The position numbers and the translations under genes are program-made. Under the pieces are notes generated by a model. It saw nothing but the letters and a program-made list of their open reading frames with translations. It did no database searches and had not been told where the DNA came from. This document shows positions 1 through 10,038 of a stretch of DNA of 64,000 nucleotides, piece by piece (within the stretch, counting starts at the first letter, position 1; each line of letters starts with the position of its first letter). Source of the DNA: Melieria omissa. Taxonomy: Eukaryota; Arthropoda; Insecta; Diptera; Ulidiidae. The stretch is from assembly GCA_963971225.1 (NCBI GenBank), contig OZ020270.1, positions 26,535,123 through 26,599,122 on the forward strand, read 5' to 3'.

Positions 1-216
1 TGCAATCATTTCACGCCACAACAATGTGCGAACGCACACTCGCTGCAGTGAGCGCAACCGAAGAGCGCAACACATAAAACTACGTTCTCGCTTGTAAAGC
101 AACGCTCTCACCACATACGTGATCTGTGCGGGCAAAGCGCGGGTTCCAATGTTAGAACCCGCCATACAAAATTTTTGCTTGTATGACATGCGCATTCTGT
201 ATGTTTATTTTCTTTG
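1..216 (+). mobile_element. P-like transposon, right terminal fragment
   Basis: This stretch is nearly identical to 38056-38271, the right end of the large P-like element later in the window. Both copies stop at the same CTTTG (positions 212-216 here), which fixes the element terminus independently. Read inward, the end (CAAAGAAAATAAACATACAG) is similar in layout to the Drosophila P-element terminus. Only the right end lies in the window. The sequence beyond 216 is LINE ORF2, so the element inserted into that LINE. Confidence 0.8.
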
Positions 217-2075
217 GCCGCATCAATTTGATAACCTTTCTGGAAAGCCGAAATGCAGTCTTCAGAGAAGACAGCCAAATTAGTAACGGTGGATCGACCA
301 GACACAAAGCCATGTTGATATGGGCAAATCAGATTTTTTACCGCAAAATACACCTTTTTATTAACAATGGATTCAAAAAGTTTCGAAACCGAAGATAACT
401 TAGAAATAGGCCTGTAGTTAGTCACATCATTTTTGTTACCACTTTTAAAAATCGGAGTAATTAAGGCTTTTTTCCAGTCATTAACAAAAACTCCCGAGGA
501 TAGAGACTTATTAAATATAGTAGTGAGACGTTCGGCGAGGGAGGGACAGCATTTAAGCAGGCGAGAAGAGAGGCCATCAATATCCGTCTGCGAGGAAAAC
601 TTTAAATCGCGAATACCGTTCGAGACATCGTCAGAAGATAGCTTCAAAGAGCCAAAATCTAGCGATGTATTACTACCAGTAATGGACTCATTGACCTCGT
701 CACAAGTATCCAAGACAAAATTGGAGCAAAAGAATTCCGCAAAGAGGTTGGCAGCATCTTCCATTGATTTAGCAGATGTCCCATTAAAGAAGACAGAGGA
801 AGGAATATTTGAGCACGCTTTTTTGGATTTAATAAAGCTCCAAAATTTTTTTGGATTACGCTTGATATTTGATTCAAAGTTTCGAACATAATTATTATAG
901 AGAATTTCATCTAGAGTATTAAATTCATTCAAGTAATAAAGATATTTACCGTAAAAGACACAGTTATTCGTTAACTTAAACTTTTTATGAAACTTATTTC
1001 TCAAATTCTTTAGGTGTTTTAACGCTTTCGTGTACCATGGGAGCTTATAAACTTTTTTGGCATAAGTAGGAATGTTGCTTAAGCTTATATCATAGACTAG
1101 GGTCCTGAACGAATTATAGCATTCGACGACATCTGCGTGTAGGAAAAGTGAGTCCCAGTCAGTATTAAGAAATATTGAATTGAGATTGGCGAAGTTACAC
1201 AAGCTATAGTTAAAGGCTGTTTTGTAAGCGGCAGAGGGCACATCAACAAACTCATAGAATTCAAGGTATAAAAGTAATGGGAAATGGTGCGAATTTGCCG
1301 GAGAAATTGCACAGGAACTATGAGACAAATTACAGTTTATGTTATTACTAATGAAAATGAAATCTAAGATACGGTTGAGATTATTTACAAGGCCATTAAC
1401 TTGGAGTAAACCAATACTTAACAAATTGTCAATAAAAAGCGATTCAACAGAACTATTTACATTAGAAGGTGTGAGAGAAAAGTTATTATCTAAGTGAGAC
1501 CAACAAATATTACTTAAGTTAAAGTCCCCTAGTACACAAAACTGGTTATCACCGACCTTCTCATGTAGCGCCATCACATTATCAACGTGGGATTTATAAA
1601 GTGATTCCTGAGAGGCTGGAGGGATATAAGAACAACACAGGAAAAGCAGTCCAGACGAACCGTGCAAACGAACACAGAGTTGATCCAATAGTGAGTCGTC
1701 ATGATCCAGTGAGATGAGCGATGCCCGAGGCGTGCGACGAGCAGCGATCAAAACACCACCTCCTATGCAGCATCCCGTCCTAACTGCATCCCTGTCCTTG
1801 CGGAAAACATCAAATAAACTTGGATCGAAGAACTCAGAATCGAAAAAGCTCGAGTTCAGCCATGTTTCCACCAAGACAAAGACATCATGGTCCAATTGAG
1901 AGCTAAGTTTACGAACAGAGTCTGCCTTTGTTCTGAGACCTGAACAATTTTGAAAATAAATTCGGATTCGTCGACACAGAGGACCAGTAGACAACGGTGC
2001 AGCTAAGTTAGTGCGGGCGGCTGCACTTGTTTTAGAAAGAAACGAAAAGGACGAACTGTAACGTTCGCCGGCCAC
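217..2075 (-). pseudogene. LINE copy 1 ORF2, endonuclease and partial reverse transcriptase
   Basis: The frame encodes an apurinic-type endonuclease (start around IYFQNCSGLRTK, then VLVETWLN and GDFNLS), a linker, and the first part of the RT domain (PIFKSGNKNDVTNYRPIS, QHGFVSGRSTVTNLAVF). It ends at QID, just before the first catalytic Asp block; residues beyond come from the P-like element and are not LINE. The catalytic YADD is absent, so this copy cannot make working RT. The true start codon is unclear because the frame overlaps the end of ORF1 by 73 bases. Confidence 0.85.
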
Positions 2076-3275
2076 AGGTCTGGACTCATCAGTTTTGCAA
2101 TTGTAGATTCAGGAACACCCAACTTAAAGTTGATACGTTTTAGAGAATCAGTGGGGGTGTCTTTTTTTACAAGTCTATGGCAGGAAATGCTATTCCTTAC
2201 AATACTGGCATGCTTAGTAACGTAGTCAATGATGTTGTCCGGAGTGACGGTTGGCTGAAACGATGAGAGGTGCAGCCACTTTAACCGAACAGCAACACCA
2301 AGTTCTGAGTTAGAATTCGATCCAATAATACGCTCTTGTTGACGTCTGTTACTTTTCCTACCAGCAGTGACCCAGTCGGAGTTGAGAATAGATTGCCTCG
2401 TGTGAGAAGAAACTTCAGGTCGCGCAGCAGCAGTAGCACCAGGAAGCGCCGGAAATTGCAAGAGATTATCAGGAGAGTTAGGTAGAGCATAACTCTCAGC
2501 AGCAGCGACAGCTTCAGAGAAACTGGGTGGAGCGCCATCAGAGCGGGAGACGGGAGAAGTACGCGGAACAGCAGCCAAATCCACAAGCAAGCGATCCCCA
2601 GCAGTCAATGGCTGAGAGGCGGTGTCAAGAGCAACAGCAATATCAGCAGGAGGAGAGCGATCAGCTTTAGAGTTCAACGAGCACTTCGCAGATTTATTTT
2701 CACGCTCAGCGGTTAGCAGTTGAGTGTTGTTGGCTTGCGGGAGCTGTGTATGCTCATTTAATCTCATAGCCTTATCATGAAGAGCTTCGTTAACAGCGCC
2801 ATGCAGCTCTTTAAATTCACTGGAGAGAGACGAAATAGCAGATGCAACCTCATTACCCGAAAATTGCTTCTTCAAAGAGAGCAGTTCTGATTGCAAATTC
2901 TCAATCTTCTGTAACAAGAGCATTTTGTCAGATTCACAAATTGCTAATTAGCGAGAGCGCGTGGGCATTTTCGGATCTAAGAGCAATGATTTCGTTGAGG
3001 ACAGATTGCAAAGTTATTTGTTGCTTGTTGTCAATATCATCCGATTTTTCATTTCGTTGATGGGATGAAACCGGTTTAGGGTGTTGCTGTTGTAGATGCG
3101 TGGGAGTAGCTGATTTAGAGCAATGCACTTTTTGATGAAGTTGTTGCTTATTACTACCTTCTTTCACTTTCTCACTGCGCTGCTGGACAGAAACCAGTTT
3201 AGGCTGTTGCTGCTGTTGTTGGTGTGAAGTAGCAGGCGATAGATGATTAGGAAGCGCGTCTTTTGATGAGACCAC
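2003..3275 (-). pseudogene. LINE copy 1 ORF1 (gag-like RNA-binding protein), frameshifted
   Basis: Two frames (3275-2934 and 2923-2003) are collinear with ORF1 of the LINE at 38538. They share the ITLQSVLNEIIALRSENAHA segment, a heptad-like coiled coil, and a C-terminal block (KWLHLSSFQPTVT, FKLGVPES, LWPANVTVRPF) that resembles an RRM-like fold. The break near 2930 is a single-base shift. Before 2934 the protein is Gln- and Ser-rich with poly-Q runs. The N-terminal PHD-type zinc finger seen in the other copies is missing through truncation. Confidence 0.75.
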
Positions 3276-3429
3276 TATCGGTGAATTGTTATCATTGTTG
3301 ATAACTCTTTCCGTTGAATTAACTGGTAGATTTACGGGAGAAAACTTCGGATTTCTCTTAACTGAAGCATTTCCAATAAAACCTTGTATTCAGATTTTTG
3401 CGCTTTTACAGTTGCATTTTGGCATTTTT

Positions 3430-3556
3430 GTCACTACTCGCAACACTGTGCGACGGTAGCGTTGTTTGCTTGCGCAACAATGTAGCGGGCTGTGGCGTCG
3501 CTGGTTTACTTCGCAGCAGCGGGCTGCGACGCCGTCAGGTTAACTCCTCCCTCGCT
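3430..3556 (-). repeat. Polypurine tract and 5' part of an errantivirus 3' LTR
   Basis: On the minus strand a purine run (GCGAGGGAGG, about 3546-3555) is followed by AGTTAACC at 3545-3538. Errantivirus LTRs typically begin AGTTAA immediately after such a tract, and this one directly follows the env stop. About 115 bases of LTR remain before LINE copy 1 begins. Confidence 0.6.
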
Positions 3557-3560
3557 TAGA

Positions 3561-4520
3561 TCACGGCCGTCCTCGGTCTTGGCCAAATTTCTCCCTGCAT
3601 CTCTTTCTTCGGCGTCGCCTGACTTCCAAAATTGCGTAGCAAGCAATGAATAGGACGGAGGTTACAGAACAGGCCACCAGAGGGTGTGTCACAAGTTGTT
3701 GCTTCATCTCGCCAATAAAATGCAGGTTCTCCATATTCATTCGGTGCAGGAGGGGGAGACTCAAGATGTCTTGATGGCCGGTTATGTTTAGCAGGGGGAG
3801 CGCAGCCGTAATAGGTTGACGCGTCTGAACTCCTTTCCGGTTGACATACGTGGTGCCGTTGAGTTGGACTTCTCCCTCAAATGTCAGGAGATAGGTGCCG
3901 GTAACAGTTCTTTCAATACTACCCGTCTGTTGCACCCTGACAGTACCATCATTGATTACAATAATACCGTCGTCCATGACAACTAATGGGTCCAGATGAT
4001 TAGGACGAGTTTTGCAATGCGCCAAGCCGCCGGAGAACAATTGAAGAGCGCAAGCCGAGTCAGTTACTTCTTTGCAGAAAGTCGACGTAGTTGTTGGGGC
4101 GCACTTAACGACCGCCACCGTCCGTTCGCTACAGTCGGCCACTATGCTACTTTCCAGAAGAGACAGGACCATTCCATTGTGCGCAACCGGGAAAATGCTA
4201 ACTTTCTGACAACTAAGCTTAGGTCTAGGATACTTTATAATAATATGTGAACATCATTGTTTTGCAAAATCTTAATACTAGATACTTCCATAACTTCCGC
4301 TACACTGACACTTGTGAGCTGTTCGTTAACCACTAGGTTTATGTCCTAATCATCGAAAACTGTCGGATTCACAACATTAACTTTAGCAAGTGCAATAGAA
4401 AGCATTAAGTTCTGAATTTCATTTGTTAGAATTCTATTTCTGGCCAAGGCAACCTCATGAGGTGAGCAGTGTCAATTTGCTTCCTCTTGGCCTCCGTCAG
4501 AAGAGTTTAGGGGTAAAGGT
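3561..4520 (-). pseudogene. Envelope-like glycoprotein, C-terminal part (errantivirus env)
   Basis: The open part (4172-3561) is Cys-rich with potential N-glycosylation sites. It ends in a hydrophobic membrane-spanning stretch (about LVACSVTSVLFIACYAIL) and a short Arg/Lys-rich tail, the usual C-terminal layout of an errantivirus fusion-type envelope protein. Upstream homologous-looking sequence (to about 4520) is broken by a frameshift near 4245, an in-frame stop near 4340 and another shift near 4450. The N-terminal half with signal peptide and cleavage site is missing. It is not functional. Confidence 0.65.
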
Positions 4521-4559
4521 GTTGGTGTTAATGAGAGTGTTCTGTGTACTTTGGTCTAT

Positions 4560-5034
4560 TGGCGGACCTCGCCTCAAAAGTATGGCTAAGTTTGAGCCTC
4601 CGTGTCTTGTAAAGAATTACACGCAGAGTGACGGTTCTGAACAAGCTGGTCTATTTTCGGAAACTTGGTTACTTAAATACTAATTTACAAACTGTTATAC
4701 AGCGGAGCATTTCCAGCGCTCCGCCCATTATTCCAGTGACCAACGGCTACGTCCAATCAGCATCACTGGACCATTGTGTCAACTCAGCACTTTCCTCAAG
4801 TGCCCGTGCCCTGCGGTAGGTGACATCACACAACATGCCGATCAGTGCATTTTTCCGTAAGTGGGACATTGCACTGCGGTAGGTGGTGTCGGATGGCACG
4901 CCGCTCGGCTAAGCGCTGGCTCAGCCACTGAGTGCTGCACTAGTCGTGCGCGTGGTGTCATTTGACACATGTGAAGTAATAAGTGTAGCGCGATCGACTG
5001 GTTTCGGCATAAGTGGTCATGTGGTACCACTACA
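4560..5034 (-). repeat. 3' LTR of the 412-like element (end uncertain)
   Basis: On the minus strand a purine-rich stretch (AAGGGCAATGG) precedes TGTAGTGG at 5034-5027, about 175 bases after the pol stop at 5211-5209. 412-lineage LTRs also begin TGTAGT. No matching 5' LTR survives in the window, so the LTR end can only be bracketed: the errantivirus env remnant starts at about 4520-4560. Confidence 0.5.
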
Positions 5035-5208
5035 CCATTGCCCTTAAGCGAAAAATTATTACTTGAAATAATTTTTTCAGATGTTGGTCGGGGTCTTCGG
5101 AGGTGGTTCTGGATATACTTCGCTTTACATTATTGAAGTTATTACTAATATAATTGTTGTCTTATTCCGATAGTAATTTATGTATATGTAGTTTTTTATT
5201 TTACATTT

Positions 5209-5957
5209 TCAGTTCTTACTTGTTATGTTGCTATCTCCTAAGAATTTCTTAAGGTTATTATTAGGGATCGGAATTATATGCAAATGCATATTTTTTTGGA
5301 GCTTCCGATTTGAGCGGGACCAAGACTGAAACTATTTTTATTGAAAAATATTAAGAATGAGCTAACATATGCACTGTATATTTGCATATGTTTGCATATT
5401 TTGCATGTTTCTGCATTTTTTGCATAGTTTTTGCATATAAATCCGAAACCTAGTTATTATTATGCAATATCTTATCTTTACCGTTTATTTCTACTGTGGA
5501 GTTTACTCCATTTCTTTCTATAATTTTATATGGTCCATGGTAGGGACTCTGTAGTTTCTTACTTGTTTCTAATTTAACAAAAACTAAATCTCCGTTAAGT
5601 AATTCGCATATGTTATGCATTAACTCATTTGTAAATTCGGTGCCTCTGTCGGATTTCAATGTTTTGAAACAACCATACTTGAGAATGAATTGTTCTAAAA
5701 GTGCCTTTGCTGTCGTTTTTGCGTCCTTAGTTTCCATTGGGTGTGCTATGAGAAATTTTGTTAAATTGCATTGCATTGTGAGTATGTAGCGGAATCCATT
5801 CGATACTCTTAATGGTCCGACTGTGTCAATCGTAATTGTTTCGAAGCTTTTTGCTGGTGTGACTGTTTTCTTTTATGTGTTTTGTTGTTTTGTTCTTGCT
5901 GCAGGCCAGGCAATTGTTGACAAATTCTTTTACCATTTGTCTCATATTTTTCCATAT
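5209..5957 (-). pseudogene. 412-like integrase, central and C-terminal part
   Basis: The segment includes the integrase zinc region end (5957-5809), the core around DRGTEFTNELMHNICELLN (5776-5590), and a C-terminal GDLVFVK...PYHGPYKIIERNG block. The catalytic Glu region between CELLN and GDLVFVK is deleted. A frameshift lies near 5790. The hAT MITE at 5262 sits close to the C-terminus; without it the frame runs to TGA at 5211-5209. Confidence 0.75.
5262..5452. mobile_element. Short hAT-type MITE
   Basis: The 191-base element starts TAGGGATCGGAATTATATGC and ends with an imperfect inverted copy (GCATATAAATCCGAAACCTA). It is flanked by a perfect 8-base target duplication GTTATTAT (5254-5261 and 5453-5460). 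TAGGG-type ends with an 8-base duplication indicate the hAT superfamily. It has no coding capacity and interrupts the last codons of the 412-like pol; the frame resumes after it. Confidence 0.85.
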
Positions 5958-5958
5958 A

Positions 5959-6498
5959 CACCCATACCTCACTTTGCGTCGTGGTTACGTTCCAAAAAAA
6001 CACGACGCAAATTGAAACGACGCAAAGTGAATTATGATTTCCTATAGCAAACCATGTAAAGATCGAAGATAGGTTCCAGGGTTACGAAAATACTACTTTT
6101 TAACAAACAAAAACAAAAATAACATAAAATTTTATTACATACATACAACAAAAAAAAACAAATTCAATTAAAACAAAATAAAATATTCAATTAATTTATA
6201 AAAACAAAATAAAAATTAATCACTGTCTGATGAGTCCATAGTGGCTGTTGTCGTAAGTCGGCTTTCTTTCACAAAAGTTAGAAAGGGAATCCCCGAGTTT
6301 TGATGGCATGGAGTAATTAGAAACAAAAGACGTGCTTTTAGAAAAAAAAAAAGATCATTAAAAAAAAAATGCAAAACTCGAACCCAAAACAACGCAACTT
6401 CGAAATCTAGCGACGCACAGTGAAAATTAGTACTAATTCAGCAGCGACGCAACTTCGAAACAACGCAAAACGAAACGACGCAAAGCGAGGTATTGGTG
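5959..6498. mobile_element. TA-flanked MITE (Tc1/mariner- or pogo-type)
   Basis: The 540-base AT-rich element has imperfect inverted ends (CACCCATACCTCACTTTGCG at left; the right end is the complement of CACCAATACCTCGCTTTGCG). TA lies directly outside both (5957-5958, 6499-6500). CGACGCAA-type words repeat inside the ends. There is no coding capacity. It splits the 412-like integrase zinc-finger region, and 412 sequence resumes at 6499. Confidence 0.75.
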
Positions 6499-6830
6499 TA
6501 TGTCGTTGTTTTAATTTTAGGATCGTTTTTCGAATTCCTAAATGTCCGGCTGTACTGGCGTCATCAATTAGTTTTAATTGTTGCAATTTGCTTTGAATAT
6601 GTCGTGGAGCGTTGTATATTAGTATTTTTGTAGGCGAGCATTTATCTTTGTTTACTTCATTATATCTTTTTTTGAATGCATTCATTGTAATATTCTCAAA
6701 TTTAAAATTTTCTCTGCAAAGGGCTAGCTCCTTTATATGCAGTTTCTTTAGTGAACTGTGTAGTTTCTCCAACATTGAATCTAGATCAAAAGGGTCATCG
6801 CTAGAAGTCACGTGCACTACATAATTATCA
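6499..6830 (-). pseudogene. 412-like integrase N-terminal (H2C2) region
   Basis: The minus-strand frame from 6817 contains a His-rich zinc-binding approach (STAGHLGIRKTILKLKQR) typical of retroelement integrase N-termini. Upstream of it lies an unconserved linker. It is truncated by the TA-flanked MITE on one side and by the SAP-gypsy insertion on the other. Confidence 0.7.
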
Positions 6831-6834
6831 ATAT

Positions 6835-7260
6835 TGTTACGAAAATTCCAAGTCTGTTTTCCAAGGTTCGTTTTGATTGTGGTTGAAAATAAAACAACTT
6901 CAATTACTCAGCAAAAATCAACAATCACTTTATTTACAGATCTACACTTCGCTTGTATCTACACTTGTTACCACTTTGCTTGCTCAACACAGACTCGACC
7001 CATTGCGCTGCAACTGCTGCTTTTATACCAGTTTTCTTATCGCGCCGAAGTTTCTTGCAACTTCCAATTAGAAAGCGCTCGACCATTCTCGCACAGCCTA
7101 TTTTTTCGAGAACCATCCTTGCCATATCGGACTATACCAAGCGAATTATACCAAATTTGCCGTACTTCAACAAAGTGCATGCCTAAAAGTATGCTTGGAA
7201 AACATTCGTGCGGAGAAAAGCATTCCTGTACAGTACGGCACGGAATTTCTCATCGTATCA
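6835..7260 (-). repeat. 3' LTR of SAP-gypsy element A
   Basis: The 426-base LTR runs from TGTTACG at the left edge to the complement of TGATACGATGAG at 7260. It is preceded, on the minus strand, by a purine-rich stretch after the integrase stop. It matches B's 3' LTR (13872-14276) in inverted orientation. A TATA-like TTTTATACC complement and an AATAAA-type signal region are visible. Confidence 0.85.
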
Positions 7261-7271
7261 CTGCCCATCAC

Positions 7272-7752
7272 TTAGACTTGTTCGTCCCGAACAAGTACCG
7301 AGGCTCCGCCGGAGTAAGACGCCAGGCGCTCCAAATGGACAACTTTCAGCCTGGCGTTTCCGCTGCTGCAGCGTTGAACCCTGTACACCAGGTCATTAAT
7401 CCTGGTCACGACCTTGTACGGTCCTTCCCATGACGTTTGAAGCTTTGGAGACAAACCTTTTCTGCGCTGCGGGTTGTAAAGCATTACCAGATCGCCTTCT
7501 TGGAACCCTCCTTATTCCTAGTAGCTCACACACTTCCTTTAATACAAGAGACTCGAAATTCCGGCCTTGATCCGAGTGCAACTCCAGTGGAACTCCAAAT
7601 CTGGCCACCCAGTTGTTTACCAGCTTTTCCGCGACCGTGGTGGCCTGGTTAGGAATAGGATACACTTCGGGCCATTTGCTGAAATAGTCCATCACCACCA
7701 GCACATATTTGTTGCCTTGAGTGCTAAGTGGGAATGGCACGGCGACGTCCAT
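7272..7752 (-). pseudogene. SAP-gypsy A integrase, internally deleted
   Basis: The integrase core start (MDVAVPFP, YVLVVMDYFSKWPEVY, HSDQGRNFESLVLKEVCELLGIRR) is followed by a deletion and shift. It then passes directly to the C-terminal chromatin-proximal domain (MLYNPQRRKGLSPKLQ, WEGPYKVVTRIND). The full version in the element at 49915-50892 shows that the stretch with the catalytic Glu is missing here. The protein is non-functional. Confidence 0.8.
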
Positions 7753-7804
7753 GGCAATTCGCTCAAAGGGCGCCTTTTTATTTTGGCGATAGTTTTTGTG
7801 ATGC

Positions 7805-8296
7805 CTAGGTGCCCTCCGCTGGAGTCGTTATGGTATGCCTCGACCACCACCAGCTTGGACGTGCACCTTGCTCCTTGCCTTCAATGATTTTTTTAAGATC
7901 CGTATCCTCGCGCTGGTCCTTTTGTATCCTCTCCGCAGACCACTCCTCCTCTGACATAACGCTGATCAATCGTACGTCCACTATCTGCTCTTTGCTTTCG
8001 GCTCGCGAACGATGCCTGCATTCGGTTTTGCACGGACGGCGTGACAAGGCATCGGCATTTCCATGGCTGCTACCCTTGCGATGCTCTACCGTGTAGTCGT
8101 AGCTTTGCAGTCGTTCGATCCACCGTGCCAACTGGCCTTCCGGATCCTTAAAGTTCAGTAGCCATTTCAATGCCGCATGATCTGTGCGCAGGCGAAACTT
8201 TTGCCCATACAGGTATTTGTGGAAGTGTTTCACGCATTCCAATACTGCGAGCAACTCCCTTCGTGGCACACAGTAGTTGCGTTCAGGCTTTGACAA
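7805..8296 (-). pseudogene. SAP-gypsy A RNase H and integrase linker
   Basis: RNase H motifs are visible: NYCVPRRELLAVLECVKHFH, FRLRTDHAALKWLL and NADALSRRPC. A linker (KEQIVDVRLISVMSEEEW) leads toward the integrase zinc domain, of which only a trace remains before a frameshift. RT sequence continues upstream in another frame through 8297-8502 with at least one break. Confidence 0.8.
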
Positions 8297-8502
8297 AATT
8301 TTGCTGTAGTAGGCTATTCTTGGCCATCTATTATCTGTGATAGCACACCACCAATACTATGCCCACTTGCATCTGTATCCAGCACAAACATCTCTCCAGG
8401 CACAGGGAAGGCCAGAATTGGAGCAGTGCACAATTTTTCGTGTAAATTGCGTGGTCGGGGCCACTCCTTCACCGCCGTAATTTTGCCTTCATCCGTATGT
8501 AC

Positions 8503-9261
8503 TCAGGGAGCGGAAACCGTGTGACCCAGATACTTGACCTCTTTTTGAAACAGCGAGCACTTCTTTGGGTTGAGTTTAAGCCCGGCTTTCTGTATTCGTT
8601 CGAATACCTCCTTTAGCTTTTCCAGGTGGTCGTCAAAGCTTTTACCCATCACGATTATGTCGTCCAGGTAGACCAGACATGTTCGCCAATGCAGCCGTTT
8701 TAGCACACGTTCCATTAGCCGCTCGAATGTTGCTGGTGCGTTGCAGAGTCCAAACGGCATGACGGTGAACTGCCACAAACCGTCGCCAACACTAAAAGCC
8801 GTTTTCTCCTTGTCCTTGTCTGCAAGCTCCACCTGCCAATAGCCGCTGCGTAAGTCGAGTGTGGAAAACCACTGTGTGCCTGACAGTGTGTCCAGGGTGT
8901 CATCGATCCGAGGTATTGGATAGCTGTCCTTCTTAGTCACGTCATTGAGCTTTCGATAGTCCACACAAACTCGGGTACTGCCATCCTTTTTCTTGACTAG
9001 CACGACCGGCGAACACCAAGGGCCTGACGAAGGCTCTATGACCTTTTCCTTACCCATGTTTTCGATTAAAGTTGCGACCTCTTCCCTCTTGGCCAGAGGA
9101 ACTCGTCTTGGCGGTTGGCGGATTGGTTTCGCACTTCCAGTGTCGATGTTGTGCTTCACTATGGCTGTTCTTCCCCCGCTTCTGTTGCAAATATTGACCC
9201 ATAGTGCTGCAAGAGTGACCGTGCCTTCTGTTTCTGCTCGGCTGTCAATTCGCTGCTCCAC
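8503..9261 (-). CDS. SAP-gypsy A reverse transcriptase
   Basis: The 252-residue frame carries the RT core in order: VIEPSSGPWCSPVVLVKKKDG, RVCVDYRKLN, DLRSGYWQVELA (first catalytic Asp), FTVMPFGLCNAPATF and YLDDIIV (catalytic Asp pair), then KCSLFQKEVKYLGH. It overlaps the end of the protease frame in another register, so it was probably once one polyprotein. The RT core looks intact, but the polyprotein is broken on both sides. Confidence 0.85.
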   Translation of the reverse strand: MEQRIDSRAETEGTVTLAALWVNICNRSGGRTAIVKHNIDTGSAKPIRQPPRRVPLAKREEVATLIENMGKEKVIEPSSGPWCSPVVLVKKKDGSTRVCVDYRKLNDVTKKDSYPIPRIDDTLDTLSGTQWFSTLDLRSGYWQVELADKDKEKTAFSVGDGLWQFTVMPFGLCNAPATFERLMERVLKRLHWRTCLVYLDDIIVMGKSFDDHLEKLKEVFERIQKAGLKLNPKKCSLFQKEVKYLGHTVSAP

Positions 9262-9971
9262 CGGTTCTGCGGTATGGCGTCCATGTTAGAACCGCTTTTC
9301 TTGCTTCCTCCGGTTGGACTGCTTTCGCAATTGACAATTGCTTCAGCCTCTCTACACTCGCCAATGACCGCATCTTTTCCGACATATCTGGGTGTGTTCA
9401 GTGGATTGAGTATCCTGACTGGTATTTTGCAATTTTTGGGTTCCACTAATGTACGTCCGATTATTATGTTGTCGTACCCTTGTTTTGGCGCTTCTACAAC
9501 CCACAGCCGGCTTGTCCCATCGTCCACCTTCGCCCACACAATCGCCTCGGAATTCGCTGGTATCTTCTGGTGTTGACACGAGACAACTCTCCTTACCGCT
9601 CCGCTTCGCTCATAGCCAGTGTGCAGGGGGAATTCAACGTTGGCATACTTCAGCACATTTTCTTTCAGGTCCAGCGTAAAACCGTGCCTAATCATGAAAT
9701 CGACGCCGATAATCACGTCGTTCATTATGTCCGCGACGATGAACTCATGTTCCAGGCTGCTGGTGCCGATAGCAATTGTTTTTGTTACTTTCCCTCTTAC
9801 CGGCGCACGCTTACCAGTCGCAGTCCTCAGCTGTATGCCATGCAGTGGTTCCCAGTTCTTCAGAAGCTTCCTTTTTATGATCGAATATGACGCTCCAGTA
9901 TCCAGTGTCAACACGAACAACTTTCCATCTATCTTTCCTTCAATCGTCAAGCTGCTGGGTTGTCGTTTCAA
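9159..9971 (-). CDS. SAP-gypsy A aspartic protease region of pol
   Basis: A retropepsin-type site FVLTLDTGASYSIIKR (Asp-Thr-Gly, about residues 19-32) is followed by the second conserved hydrophobic-Gly block VIIGVDFMIRHG. A long spacer follows that ends with an RT-proximal segment (ELTAEQKQKARSLLQHYGSIF). The closely related protease of the element at 49504 has the same active site. It probably cleaves the Gag-Pol polyprotein. Confidence 0.85.
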   Translation of the reverse strand: MKRQPSSLTIEGKIDGKLFVLTLDTGASYSIIKRKLLKNWEPLHGIQLRTATGKRAPVRGKVTKTIAIGTSSLEHEFIVADIMNDVIIGVDFMIRHGFTLDLKENVLKYANVEFPLHTGYERSGAVRRVVSCQHQKIPANSEAIVWAKVDDGTSRLWVVEAPKQGYDNIIIGRTLVEPKNCKIPVRILNPLNTPRYVGKDAVIGECREAEAIVNCESSPTGGSKKSGSNMDAIPQNRWSSELTAEQKQKARSLLQHYGSIFATEAGEEQP

Positions 9972-10038
9972 CTGCGAGACAAGGACGGTGGGGCAGCGGG
10001 TTGTGGGGATCAGCTCACACCCCTTTGGGCTGACCCGT

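Larger units (their letters stand above)
217..3425 (-). mobile_element. CR1/jockey-group non-LTR retrotransposon, copy 1 (both ends missing)
   Basis: This minus-strand LINE carries a gag-like ORF1 followed by an endonuclease/RT ORF2, both collinear with the LINEs at 24760 and 38538. Its 5' side is truncated near 3425, inside the ORF1 PHD-finger region. Its 3' side stops inside the RT domain at 217, where a P-like element abuts. Loss of the 3' end is not normal LINE 5' truncation, so the rest should lie left of the window beyond the P-like insertion. It lies against the errantivirus LTR remnant at 3430-3545. Confidence 0.85.
3430..4560 (-). mobile_element. Errantivirus-type (insect endogenous retrovirus) remnant
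   Basis: The remnant holds the 3' part of an envelope gene, a polypurine tract and the start of the 3' LTR, in that order on the minus strand. It is cut on the right (about 4520-4560) by the LTR of the 412-like element and on the left by LINE copy 1. No gag or pol of this element is recognisable. The right boundary is approximate. Confidence 0.65.

Noticed and set aside
3561..5034. The envelope fragment as the env of the 412-like element
   Set aside because: An LTR-like boundary (TGTAGT at 5034 after a purine tract) lies between the 412-like pol end and env. The 412/mdg1 lineage usually lacks env, and env is followed by its own AGTTAAC-type LTR start.
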